From assembly GCA_030066665.1 (NCBI GenBank), contig JASJBD010000007.1, positions 1-60,155 on the forward strand: DNA of 60,155 nucleotides, in the 5' to 3' direction. The DNA comes from Gammaproteobacteria bacterium. Its GTDB lineage: Bacteria; Pseudomonadota; Gammaproteobacteria; Steroidobacterales; GCA-2729495. The stretch's first letter is position 1; the number at the start of each line of letters is the position of its first letter. Made by a program: the position numbers and the translations under genes. Of this stretch, positions 7,817 through 15,248 are shown piece by piece. The notes beneath the pieces are model-generated. The model did no database searches. It worked only from the letters and a program-made list of their open reading frames with translations, and had not been told where the DNA came from.

Positions 7817-8472
7817 TCGCGTTCCAGCGTGAAGCGGTTGCCCTCGTGGCTGAGGACGACGCCAGTCGGCGTGATTTCGTTGAGTACCGGTCCTTCCTGC
7901 AGCTGGTCACCTTCCCGGTATTTCCGCATGTTCACGAAGACGAAGCGCTGGTCCGGTTTATCACTGTAGACGTGAATATCGAGCCGCATGGGCGGCGTGG
8001 TCAGAATTCCGGCGAGCGTAAGCTGCTGCATGCTCGGCGGGGCATCGGCGCCGGCACTTGTCATGTCACTTGTCGGCATGTCTGCTATGGCCCCGGTGGG
8101 CGTCGCCGTGGACGAGGCGGTGGGCGTCTCCGGGGCGGCGATTTCGGGGCCGGGCGCCGGTTCGATCGGTGGTGCCACATCCAGCTCGCGCGGCGTCTCG
8201 TCAGCCAGCGGCCGGATTGTGGGACGGTCCGTGTCGGTACCGGCCGGCGGCACCTGCACCTGCACCGTTGTCTGATCCGGCGCCTCGTTTGCTCCCCTGA
8301 ACAGCAGGACCGTTATCAGTAGCGCGTTCGCGCCCAGGATGATGGCGAGCACGGGTATCCAGCGACTGCGGCGCGGAACCGCACGACTCTGGCGTGCATC
8401 GGCAATGCCTGGCGCGCTTTGTTGCCGCCGTTCGTTTTCGCTCTTGCGTAAGGCGTCGAGAATGAACGACAC
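7813..8472 (-). CDS. gspB: General secretion pathway protein B-like (GspB)
   Basis: 219 residues: a cytoplasmic N-terminus with the GspB hallmark MSFILDALRKSENERRQ, one membrane helix (about residues 38-60, IPVLAIILGANALLITVLLF), a Pro/Thr/Ala-rich periplasmic linker (65-140), and a compact C-terminal domain (about 148-219, LTLAGILTTPPMRLDIHVYS...) with the fold used by GspB/PulB. With the ATPase GspA it helps insert the type II secretion secretin through peptidoglycan. It follows gspA by 4 bp and overlaps the next gene by 4 bp. No other type II secretion gene is in the window. Confidence 0.85.
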   Translation of the reverse strand: MSFILDALRKSENERRQQSAPGIADARQSRAVPRRSRWIPVLAIILGANALLITVLLFRGANEAPDQTTVQVQVPPAGTDTDRPTIRPLADETPRELDVAPPIEPAPGPEIAAPETPTASSTATPTGAIADMPTSDMTSAGADAPPSMQQLTLAGILTTPPMRLDIHVYSDKPDQRFVFVNMRKYREGDQLQEGPVLNEITPTGVVLSHEGNRFTLERE

Positions 8473-8476
8473 GGAA

Positions 8477-10120
8477 CTAGTTCACCCGCACCAGGCGGGG
8501 CCGGTCGGCGGCGCCCAGATCCGTGTTCATTGCGATTTGTGTCTGTTGACCCACCAGGCCATCGACAGTCAGCCGGCGGTCACGCTGATATTCCCGCACC
8601 CGTTCCGCCAACGCTTCGTCGAACAGGTCGGAACCCATGGGCGTCGCGGGCCGGCCTTGAATCGCGGCGAGACTCTCGCGAATCCATTTCACGTCGGGAT
8701 CTCGCATGCCCGGAAAATAGGATTTCACCTCCCCCGATTCCGGCCGCCACAGCAACAGGTATTCGCCGAACCAGAAATTCTCCAGGTCATTGACGGAAAT
8801 ACGATGGTCGCTGTCGCCAATCGTGACCGTGGCCTCGCGATCGTCGAGCCCCGACAACACCACCTGGTGCTGAACACTGTCCAGATCTCGCAGGGTGAGA
8901 ATCACCGGCCGATCGAGCCCACGCACCTGCGACAGTGAACCGCGCTGGAACAAGCAGAACAGCTGGTAGGCCTCGGCCTGCTTGCAGGCGCCCACCGGAC
9001 CGCGCCGGTATTCGTGGCCCCAGAGCCGGAACAGCGATGCGAAAGCGCTATCGGTGCCGGTTGCCTCGGCTGCTGCTGCGAGAATCTGCGTGAGCTTCTC
9101 TGGCTCCGGTGCTGCCTGCGCCGCAGTGACCGGATCTCCGCCGGGCATCGGCGGCGCCGGTTCCAGTACCGGCGGTGCGCTCGTGGCGACTGCAGCCGCC
9201 GGCGGTTCCGGGCGGTCAAGCTGTTGCAGTCCCCAGATCCCTGCCGCCACGACGGTCGCGCCAATGGCCGCGGCCGCAGCCCAGCGCAACCAGGGCCGCG
9301 ATTGCATGAATTTGCGGTCGAAAACTTCCCGTGCCGCGCTTTTCACGAGTTCCGCAGTCACTTTGTGCTGCTCCCGCGTAAATGCGCCGAGCAGCGCACG
9401 ATCGGCAATCACGTTGATCATGCGGGGGACGCCGGCCGACTGGCGGAACAGCTCGCGCCGCGCACGCTTGTCGATGATTTCGCCGACGGCGCCAGCGACC
9501 TTCAGCCGGTGCTCGATGTAGGCGTCCGCATCGTCCCGCGATAGCGGCTCGAGGTGATAACGGCCCGTAATGCGCTGCGCCAGCTGGCGCATCTCGGTGC
9601 GTGACAATAATTCGCGCAATTCCGGCTGGCCGATCAGAATAATCTGCAGCAGTTTCTGCTTGGTGGTTTCCAGGTTTGTCAGCAGGCGCACCTGCTCGAG
9701 CACATCGACTTTCAGATTCTGCGCTTCGTCGACGATCAGAATTGTGTGCCGCCCGCGGCCGTGATTACGCAGCAAGAATGCATTCAGCGCGTTGGTCAGT
9801 GACTTGATGCTGTGGTGATCCGCGGGCATCGGCACGCCGAGCTCCTCGCAGATCGCACTCAGGAATTCGACGCGGGACAACTGCGGATTAAGGATCAGCG
9901 CAACGTCAGTCGTTTCAGGAATCTGCTGCAGCAGGCTGCGCACCAGCGTGGTCTTGCCAGTGCCGACCTCGCCGGTCAGCTGGATAAATCCGCCGGTTTC
10001 GCGGACGCCATAGAGCAGGTGAGCAAGCCCTTCGGCATGACGCTCACTCATGAAGAGGTAGCGCGGATCGGGTGTGATCGAGAACGGTTTCTCGTTGAGC
10101 CCGAAAAAGCTGGTGTACAT
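8477..10120 (-). CDS. gspA: AAA ATPase GspA/ExeA with peptidoglycan-binding tail
   Basis: 547 residues. The cytoplasmic AAA domain opens MYTSFFGLNEKPFSITPDPRYLF, has Walker A GEVGTGKTT (50-58), Walker B ILIVDEAQNL and an arginine-rich sensor part; a single membrane helix (near WAAAAAIGATVVAAGIWGL) leads into a Pro/Ala-rich linker, a papain-like periplasmic domain and a C-terminal peptidoglycan-binding segment (LTVDGLVGQQTQIAM). The open frame extends to 10357 without family similarity, so I start at the ATG at 10120. It acts with GspB. A TAGAAT hexamer on the minus strand (10152-10157) is a possible -10 box, poorly supported. Confidence 0.92.
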   Translation of the reverse strand: MYTSFFGLNEKPFSITPDPRYLFMSERHAEGLAHLLYGVRETGGFIQLTGEVGTGKTTLVRSLLQQIPETTDVALILNPQLSRVEFLSAICEELGVPMPADHHSIKSLTNALNAFLLRNHGRGRHTILIVDEAQNLKVDVLEQVRLLTNLETTKQKLLQIILIGQPELRELLSRTEMRQLAQRITGRYHLEPLSRDDADAYIEHRLKVAGAVGEIIDKRARRELFRQSAGVPRMINVIADRALLGAFTREQHKVTAELVKSAAREVFDRKFMQSRPWLRWAAAAAIGATVVAAGIWGLQQLDRPEPPAAAVATSAPPVLEPAPPMPGGDPVTAAQAAPEPEKLTQILAAAAEATGTDSAFASLFRLWGHEYRRGPVGACKQAEAYQLFCLFQRGSLSQVRGLDRPVILTLRDLDSVQHQVVLSGLDDREATVTIGDSDHRISVNDLENFWFGEYLLLWRPESGEVKSYFPGMRDPDVKWIRESLAAIQGRPATPMGSDLFDEALAERVREYQRDRRLTVDGLVGQQTQIAMNTDLGAADRPRLVRVN

Positions 10121-10193
10121 CCTGGCGACAACCGCAACCTGCGTGCCCGATATTCTAGCAGGAGGCGCGGGTCGGCAATTCTCTACAGGTGCG

Positions 10194-11084
10194 TCAGCGA
10201 TCCCGTTCGGCGATAACTCGTGCCAGGCCCCGGAGCGTGTCGGCGCGCTCCCCGAGAAAATCGAGATCCGCGAGCGCCGCCTCCAGGAGTTCCGTGACCC
10301 GTCGCTGCGCGCCAGCCATGCCGAACATGGCTGGATAGGTTGCCTTGCCCCTCGCAATGTCGGCGCCTTGCTGTTTACCGATCACCTCGGTTTCCCCCTC
10401 GACGTCCAGGATGTCGTCGCGAATCTGAAAGGCGAGACCGATGCAGTCTGCGAAATGCTCCAGCGAATGGCGTCCGCTCAATTCCAGCTCTGGTGGCAGG
10501 CACGTGGGTGCCAGGATGCTGGCGCGCAACAGCCGACCGGTCTTCAGACGATACATGTGCTCCAGCTCGGCCGCGTCGAGTTGCTGACCTTCCGAAGCGA
10601 GATCGATCGCCTGACCGCCGGTCATGCCCTCGGAACCGCAGGCCTCGGCAATCAGGCGCACGAGGTCGGCCTGCGACTGCGGCAAGTCCTGCAGGGCCGG
10701 GTCGGATACCAGTACCTGAAAAGCCAGCGGCTGCAATGCGTCCGCGGCCAGAATCGCGGTGGCTTCATCGAAAGCCTTGTGCGTCGTGGGCCGGCCGCGG
10801 CGCAGGTCGTCATCGTCCATGGCGGGCAGGTCGTCATGCACCAGCGAGAAGGCATGCATCAACTCGATGGCTACGGCGGGCGCATCCAAACTCTCAGGAT
10901 CGGTGCCGAGCGCGTCGCCGCTCGCGTAAATCAGCAGGGGCCTGATGCGCTTGCCACCCCCGAGCACCGAATACCGCATGGCTTCGTGCAAACGACGCGG
11001 CGGTGTTTCCGGCCCTGGCAGCCACCGCTCGAGCGCGCGCTCGATGCGGTGCGTGTATTCGTCGATTTTTTTGTCCAGTGTCAT
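10194..11084 (-). CDS. ispA: (2E,6E)-farnesyl diphosphate synthase
   Basis: 296-residue trans-prenyltransferase that condenses DMAPP/GPP with IPP to farnesyl diphosphate. Motifs: GGGKRIRPLL, the first aspartate-rich motif DDLPAMDDDDLRRG and the second FQIRDDILD; the two residues inserted in the first motif are typical of bacterial IspA. Start chosen at the ATG at 11084 (MTLDKKIDEY), since the upstream extension crosses the promoter of the divergent decarboxylase gene. In many gammaproteobacteria ispA lies between xseB and dxs; here it instead faces mevalonate-pathway genes. Confidence 0.94.
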   Translation of the reverse strand: MTLDKKIDEYTHRIERALERWLPGPETPPRRLHEAMRYSVLGGGKRIRPLLIYASGDALGTDPESLDAPAVAIELMHAFSLVHDDLPAMDDDDLRRGRPTTHKAFDEATAILAADALQPLAFQVLVSDPALQDLPQSQADLVRLIAEACGSEGMTGGQAIDLASEGQQLDAAELEHMYRLKTGRLLRASILAPTCLPPELELSGRHSLEHFADCIGLAFQIRDDILDVEGETEVIGKQQGADIARGKATYPAMFGMAGAQRRVTELLEAALADLDFLGERADTLRGLARVIAERDR

Positions 11085-11165
11085 CCGTGGTCGTGTACCG
11101 TGCTCGGGTTCGCAAGCATAGTCGTTGCGTCGCAGAGCGCCAAACGAGCTGGCTATCGACCGGTC

Positions 11166-11171
11166 TATAAT
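11166..11171 (+). promoter_or_regulatory. Candidate -10 box for the mevalonate genes
   Basis: A perfect TATAAT lies 37 bp before the ATG of the decarboxylase gene, within the 123-bp gap to divergent ispA. No convincing -35 hexamer sits 16-18 bp upstream, so activation or an alternative arrangement is possible. Confidence 0.4.
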
Positions 11172-11207
11172 GCCGCCGCAAGCATCGTCGGCTAGGACTG
11201 TGTTGCC

Positions 11208-12191
11208 ATGACAATCCAGCGCGCGGCCGCGGTCGCGCACCCCAACGTCGCCCTGATCAAGTACTGGGGGAAGCGCAGTGACGGCAGTGTGAATCTGCCG
11301 GCAGTCGACTCCCTGTCGGTAACGCTGGCAGCGCTGCGCACGGAAACCCGTGTCGCCTTCGACCCTGCCCTGGCCGAGGACGAGCTCCTGTTAAACGGCG
11401 TTGCCGCCAGCGGTGAACAGGTACGCCTCACCGCTTGCCTCGATGCATTGCGCGCGGTCGCCGGCACCTCGCTCCGGGCGCGGGTGGAATCGCGCAATGA
11501 TTTTCCCACCGGCGCCGGCCTGGCATCGTCGGCATCGGGCTACGCGGCACTGACGGTCGCGGCTGCTGCTGCGCTCGGACTCGATCGCGACGATCCGCGC
11601 CTTGGCGAGGTTGCGCGCATTGGCTCCGGATCCGCGCCGCGCTCGCTGTACGGCGGCTTCGTCGAATTGAGAAATCGCGCCGACCAGACAATTTGCCGTC
11701 AGCTACTCAGCCCGACGGACTGGCCAATGGACATCGTCGTTGCCGTCACCACCGAGGCGGGTAAAGAAATCAGCTCGCGCGATGGCATGACGCAGAGTCG
11801 GGACAGCTCCCCGTTCTACGCCGCGTGGCTCGATAGCCATCCCGGCGATATGGACGCTGCGCTGAGCGTGCTCGGTGAGCGCGACTTCGGCGGCCTGGCG
11901 GACCTGGCTGAACACAATTGCCTGAAGATGCATGCGGTGATGCTGACGACGCGGCCACCTCTGATGTATTGGTCGCCGACTACGCTGGCCTGTCTGCACC
12001 ACATCCGGCAGTTACGCAAGGACGGTGTGCCGGTGTTCTTTACCGTGGATGCCGGGCCGCAGGTGAAAGCCATCTGCCTGCCGGCAGCGGCCGATCGCGT
12101 GGAACGTGAACTTGCCGGACTGGACGGCGTGCTGCGCACCATCCGGGGCGGACTCGGCGCTGGCGTGCGCCTGATCCCCGTCGATGATTGA
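11208..12191 (+). CDS. mvaD: Diphosphomevalonate decarboxylase
   Basis: 327-residue GHMP-fold enzyme that converts mevalonate 5-diphosphate to isopentenyl diphosphate with ATP and loss of CO2. The diagnostic segments are HPNVALIKYWGKR (residues 11-23), NLPAVDSLSVTL, the phosphate-binding NDFPTGAGLASSASGYAAL and the SGSAPRSLYGGFVE loop, all as in eukaryotic and bacterial enzymes of about this length. It overlaps the following kinase gene by 8 bp. With that kinase and the nearby HMG-CoA synthase it marks a mevalonate route; HMG-CoA reductase, mevalonate kinase and Idi are not in the window. Confidence 0.93.
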   Translation: MTIQRAAAVAHPNVALIKYWGKRSDGSVNLPAVDSLSVTLAALRTETRVAFDPALAEDELLLNGVAASGEQVRLTACLDALRAVAGTSLRARVESRNDFPTGAGLASSASGYAALTVAAAAALGLDRDDPRLGEVARIGSGSAPRSLYGGFVELRNRADQTICRQLLSPTDWPMDIVVAVTTEAGKEISSRDGMTQSRDSSPFYAAWLDSHPGDMDAALSVLGERDFGGLADLAEHNCLKMHAVMLTTRPPLMYWSPTTLACLHHIRQLRKDGVPVFFTVDAGPQVKAICLPAAADRVERELAGLDGVLRTIRGGLGAGVRLIPVDD

Positions 12192-13212
12192 GGCGCAGGC
12201 GCCCGGCAAACTGCTGCTCGCGGGTGAATACGCCGTGCTGAATGGGGCGCCCGCGGTGGCGGTTGCGCTCGATGTCAGGGCACACGCGAGGATCAGCGAA
12301 TCTGCGACCAGCGTGCTGCGTACAGAGCAGGCGGACTATCCGTTCGAGCTCGACAGCGGTAATCGACTGCGTTGGACCGGCGAGCATCCGGCGGAGCGGG
12401 GCGCGCTGCTGGACGCGTTGCTGACGGAATTGCAGTTCTCCGGACGGGCCGTCCAGCCCATACCCGTCCAAATCTCACTCGATAGCAGCGCGTTCAGCCA
12501 GGTCGACGCCAACGGTGAGGTGCGCAAGTTCGGCTTGGGCTCGAGCGCGGCTGTCCTGGTCGCGCTCGGGGGCGCATTGCTCAGGGCTTGGGGACTCGAT
12601 CTCCCGAAGGCTGCACTCGCGGAACTCTGCTGCGCGGCTCACCGGCGTTTCCAGCAGGGCCGCGGCAGCGGTGTCGATGTGCTGACTGCGGTCCATGGCG
12701 GCTTGATCGTCGCGTATCCCGGTTCCGGTGACGTGGCGGTGGAGGCTCCCGGCTGGCCGGCCGGTCTTCACCTGGTGATCGCCTGGAGTGGCCGCTCGGC
12801 GTCGACACCCGCGCTGATTGACCGCTTCGATCAGTTTCGGGCCTCGCAGCCTGACAGCGACTGCCTGCAGGCGCTCGATCGCGCCGCACGGCATGCCGCG
12901 GAGGCCTGGCGGGCAGCCGACAGTGCCGGGATACTGGCCGCCACGCATGGCTATGCGACGGCTTTGGAGAACCTGGATCGCGCCACGGGAATCGGCATTC
13001 TCACGACGGAGCATCGACACCTGGGTGAACTGGCTGACCAGGCCGGCGCAATCTACAAGACCTCCGGCGCCGGCGGCGGCGACCTCGGATTTGCCTTGAC
13101 CGATCGGGCCACGATCGCGCGGGCTGCGCGCGACAGTTTCGCGGCTGCGGGATACCGCCTGTTGGAAGTTGCTTGTGCGGCGCCGGGGCTGGAGGTCGTC
13201 TCCGGCCCGTAA
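12184..13212 (+). CDS. Phosphomevalonate kinase (GHMP family)
   Basis: 342-residue GHMP kinase. N-terminal APGKLLLAGEYAVLNGAPA, the phosphate loop FGLGSSAAVLVALGG (about residues 117-131), the QGRGSGVDVLTAVHGG segment and the C-terminal TSGAGGGDLGFAL loop are the pattern of phosphomevalonate kinases (ERG8/MvaK2) more than of mevalonate kinases. It would make mevalonate 5-diphosphate, the substrate of the decarboxylase whose gene it overlaps by 8 bp. A mevalonate kinase role cannot be fully excluded from sequence reading alone. It ends 5 bp from the stop of the opposing HMG-CoA synthase gene. Confidence 0.82.
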   Translation: MIEAQAPGKLLLAGEYAVLNGAPAVAVALDVRAHARISESATSVLRTEQADYPFELDSGNRLRWTGEHPAERGALLDALLTELQFSGRAVQPIPVQISLDSSAFSQVDANGEVRKFGLGSSAAVLVALGGALLRAWGLDLPKAALAELCCAAHRRFQQGRGSGVDVLTAVHGGLIVAYPGSGDVAVEAPGWPAGLHLVIAWSGRSASTPALIDRFDQFRASQPDSDCLQALDRAARHAAEAWRAADSAGILAATHGYATALENLDRATGIGILTTEHRHLGELADQAGAIYKTSGAGGGDLGFALTDRATIARAARDSFAAAGYRLLEVACAAPGLEVVSGP

Positions 13213-13217
13213 GACGC

Positions 13218-14684
13218 TTACTGGATGTAGCGGTAGTACTCGATGCCGGCGTCTTCGAACGACGGTGCCGATTCCGCACCAATCCGCTCGACGACAAATT
13301 CGGCGTGAGGCTGATAGTCCAGCGCTTCGACCTGTCCCTGCTCGCGAATTGCTTTGTATTGCTCGCGTGTCAGATCGATCGCCGGTTCGAGTGCGGCATC
13401 AAAGTCGATCGTCCGCGTGGCGCTCTCCCAGCCGTCCACGATGCGCATCGGGATCACATCGGCGGCATCGCCGCTGCCGTAACCCACCATCAGAATCTCC
13501 TCGCCGGTCAGGTCGACATTCAGCTCGGCGGCTTCGGTCAGGCCGGCTGCAACCCATGCCGGCAGCGCCCCGCTGTAGAGATTCCCGAGTTCGCGCATGC
13601 GCTTCGCGCCCAGCCGGACCTTGTGGCTGATGACATTGCTGAAGGCCGCGTCCTGACGGAAGGCCCGAGTCACCCTCAAAGACAGCGGGAAGACATCGTC
13701 GGCGATGCGCTCACGAACTGCGAATTGCTTCAGATCGTGCGGGCCGGACAATTCCGCGATCAGCGCCGCGGTCTCGACGTCGGCGGCCTCGCAATAGCGG
13801 GCCAGCTCCGCCTGATCGTCGCGCGAGCCCTGTGCGAGAGCGAACAGATAGGCCATGCTCCAGCCGGTTTCCGGCATGCGCTGGTAAGGCCGGTGCATGA
13901 AGACGGCCCGCAGCGCACGCAGGTAGTCGGTTGCCACCAGGCCGCGGCGACGGTACATGTCCTCGAGCGCCCGCTGCACCTCGTCGATGTAGCAGCTCGT
14001 CGAGTACTTGCCGTTGTATACCGGGATATCGACGAAGTCGGGACTGGCGCCGGTGCCGTTGCGATTGACCAACGGCTTACGAAAATCGACCCGCCGATAG
14101 TCAGACGCTGTGCCTGCTTCGCGCAGATCGATGGTGGCAATGGAAGGGTTGCGCTCCAGCAAGGTTGCGACCGCTCCGGCGCCCTGCGTCGGTTCGCCGG
14201 AGCTGCCCTGCCGATAGAGCGCCTTGTCGGCGGACACCACGATTGCCAGCGAATCGTCGCCATCTGTGCCCAGGAATCGCAACGCGTTTTTCATCGCGTA
14301 AACGCCGCCGAGGCAGGCATGTTTGAATTCCGGTACTTCGCAGTTGCGGGAAATACAGGGCAAACCTTCGGCTTTAAGTGCGGCGTCGACCATGCCCTTG
14401 ATAATGATTGCGCCGGCGGAGTTGTCAGTGCTGGACTCCGTTCCCAGTGCCAGGTAGCGCACGCGACTCGGGTCGATGTCGTAATTGCGAATCAATTGCA
14501 GCACGGAATTGGCCGCCATCGTGTAGACACTCTGGTCCGGCCCGAGCAGCCGGAATCCCGTGCCGACCACGGCGCGGATCTTGTTCCAGTCCGCGCCCGT
14601 CCATTCCGACCAGTCGCGCAGATCTACTCGATAAGGCGGCAAGTAGAGGGAGAAACCGCTGATGCCGATCGGAGCTTTAGACAT
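13218..14684 (-). CDS. Hydroxymethylglutaryl-CoA synthase family protein
   Basis: 488 residues with the thiolase-like fold. The likely acylated cysteine is Cys124 in KHACLGGVYAMKNAL, preceded by the acidic residue Glu83 in ALGTESSTDNSAG; a histidine in FMHRPYQRMPETGW fits the third catalytic position. It would condense acetyl-CoA with acetoacetyl-CoA to HMG-CoA, the entry to the mevalonate pathway; the neighbouring mevalonate genes favour this over a polyketide beta-branching role. It is longer than the roughly 390-residue Gram-positive enzymes, with an extra C-terminal part. Start at the ATG at 14684 behind AGGAAG. It follows the DUF4399 gene by 16 bp. Confidence 0.88.
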   Translation of the reverse strand: MSKAPIGISGFSLYLPPYRVDLRDWSEWTGADWNKIRAVVGTGFRLLGPDQSVYTMAANSVLQLIRNYDIDPSRVRYLALGTESSTDNSAGAIIIKGMVDAALKAEGLPCISRNCEVPEFKHACLGGVYAMKNALRFLGTDGDDSLAIVVSADKALYRQGSSGEPTQGAGAVATLLERNPSIATIDLREAGTASDYRRVDFRKPLVNRNGTGASPDFVDIPVYNGKYSTSCYIDEVQRALEDMYRRRGLVATDYLRALRAVFMHRPYQRMPETGWSMAYLFALAQGSRDDQAELARYCEAADVETAALIAELSGPHDLKQFAVRERIADDVFPLSLRVTRAFRQDAAFSNVISHKVRLGAKRMRELGNLYSGALPAWVAAGLTEAAELNVDLTGEEILMVGYGSGDAADVIPMRIVDGWESATRTIDFDAALEPAIDLTREQYKAIREQGQVEALDYQPHAEFVVERIGAESAPSFEDAGIEYYRYIQ

Positions 14685-14700
14685 GGCGCTGGAGTGCTTC

Positions 14701-15192
14701 CTACTCGACGGTGATGGTGATCCGCTGCGACATGACAGGTGGATCATGCGGCACGTGATTGGCGTCGCCGAGCACCAGCTGCAGCTGATGTTCACCAGGC
14801 ACCAATTCCACGGCGGTTTCCGTCTGGCCCTTGCCAAAGTGCAGATGCTGATCACTGTTCGGGACCGGCAGCGACTCGTCGGTCAGCTCGGCATCGATCA
14901 GCAGGTGGTGATGACCAGTTGCAGGCGTACTATCTCCGGCCGGGGCTACGCTCATGCCGCTGATGCCGAACTTGACGGTGACCGGCGAGGCCACGGTCGC
15001 GCCGTCGATCGGCTCGATGAAAAATACGGCTGCGCCTGGCGGTGACGGCGTGCGCGAACCGGCATCGGCCGCCGCGCCAGAGCCGGTGTCGGCGGTCGGG
15101 GCGGGCGCGGTCGGCGCGCGGTCTTCGCCGCCGCAGCCCTGCAGCAGCATGACCAGCAATACGAGCACTGTCGCAGTGCCGCGAAACCTCAT
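14701..15192 (-). CDS. DUF4399 domain lipoprotein
   Basis: 163 residues. A lipoprotein signal peptide (MRFRGTATVLVLLVMLLQGC; Cys20 is the lipidation site, with G after it) is followed by a disordered Ala/Pro/Thr-rich linker (24-53) and a DUF4399 domain: FFIEPIDGATVASPVTVKFGISGM, TGHHHLLID and SDQHLHFGKGQTE. The many histidines in the domain suggest metal binding, but no function is established. It lies between fadE (56 bp upstream) and the HMG-CoA synthase gene (16 bp downstream), all on the minus strand, probably by chance rather than shared pathway. Confidence 0.85.
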   Translation of the reverse strand: MRFRGTATVLVLLVMLLQGCGGEDRAPTAPAPTADTGSGAAADAGSRTPSPPGAAVFFIEPIDGATVASPVTVKFGISGMSVAPAGDSTPATGHHHLLIDAELTDESLPVPNSDQHLHFGKGQTETAVELVPGEHQLQLVLGDANHVPHDPPVMSQRITITVE

Positions 15193-15248
15193 CCCGATAC
15201 CCCTCGAAGACGTCTGGCGCGAAATGTTAGCTTACCGCCAATCGGGTG

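Noticed and set aside
6011-7969. 652-codon open frame on the plus strand opposite the DAK2-DegV gene
   Set aside because: It is the antisense shadow of a well-supported GC-rich gene; no domain or ribosome site supports it.
13173-14714. 513-codon open frame opposite the HMG-CoA synthase gene
   Set aside because: Same antisense effect; overlaps both the kinase and the synthase genes and lacks family features.
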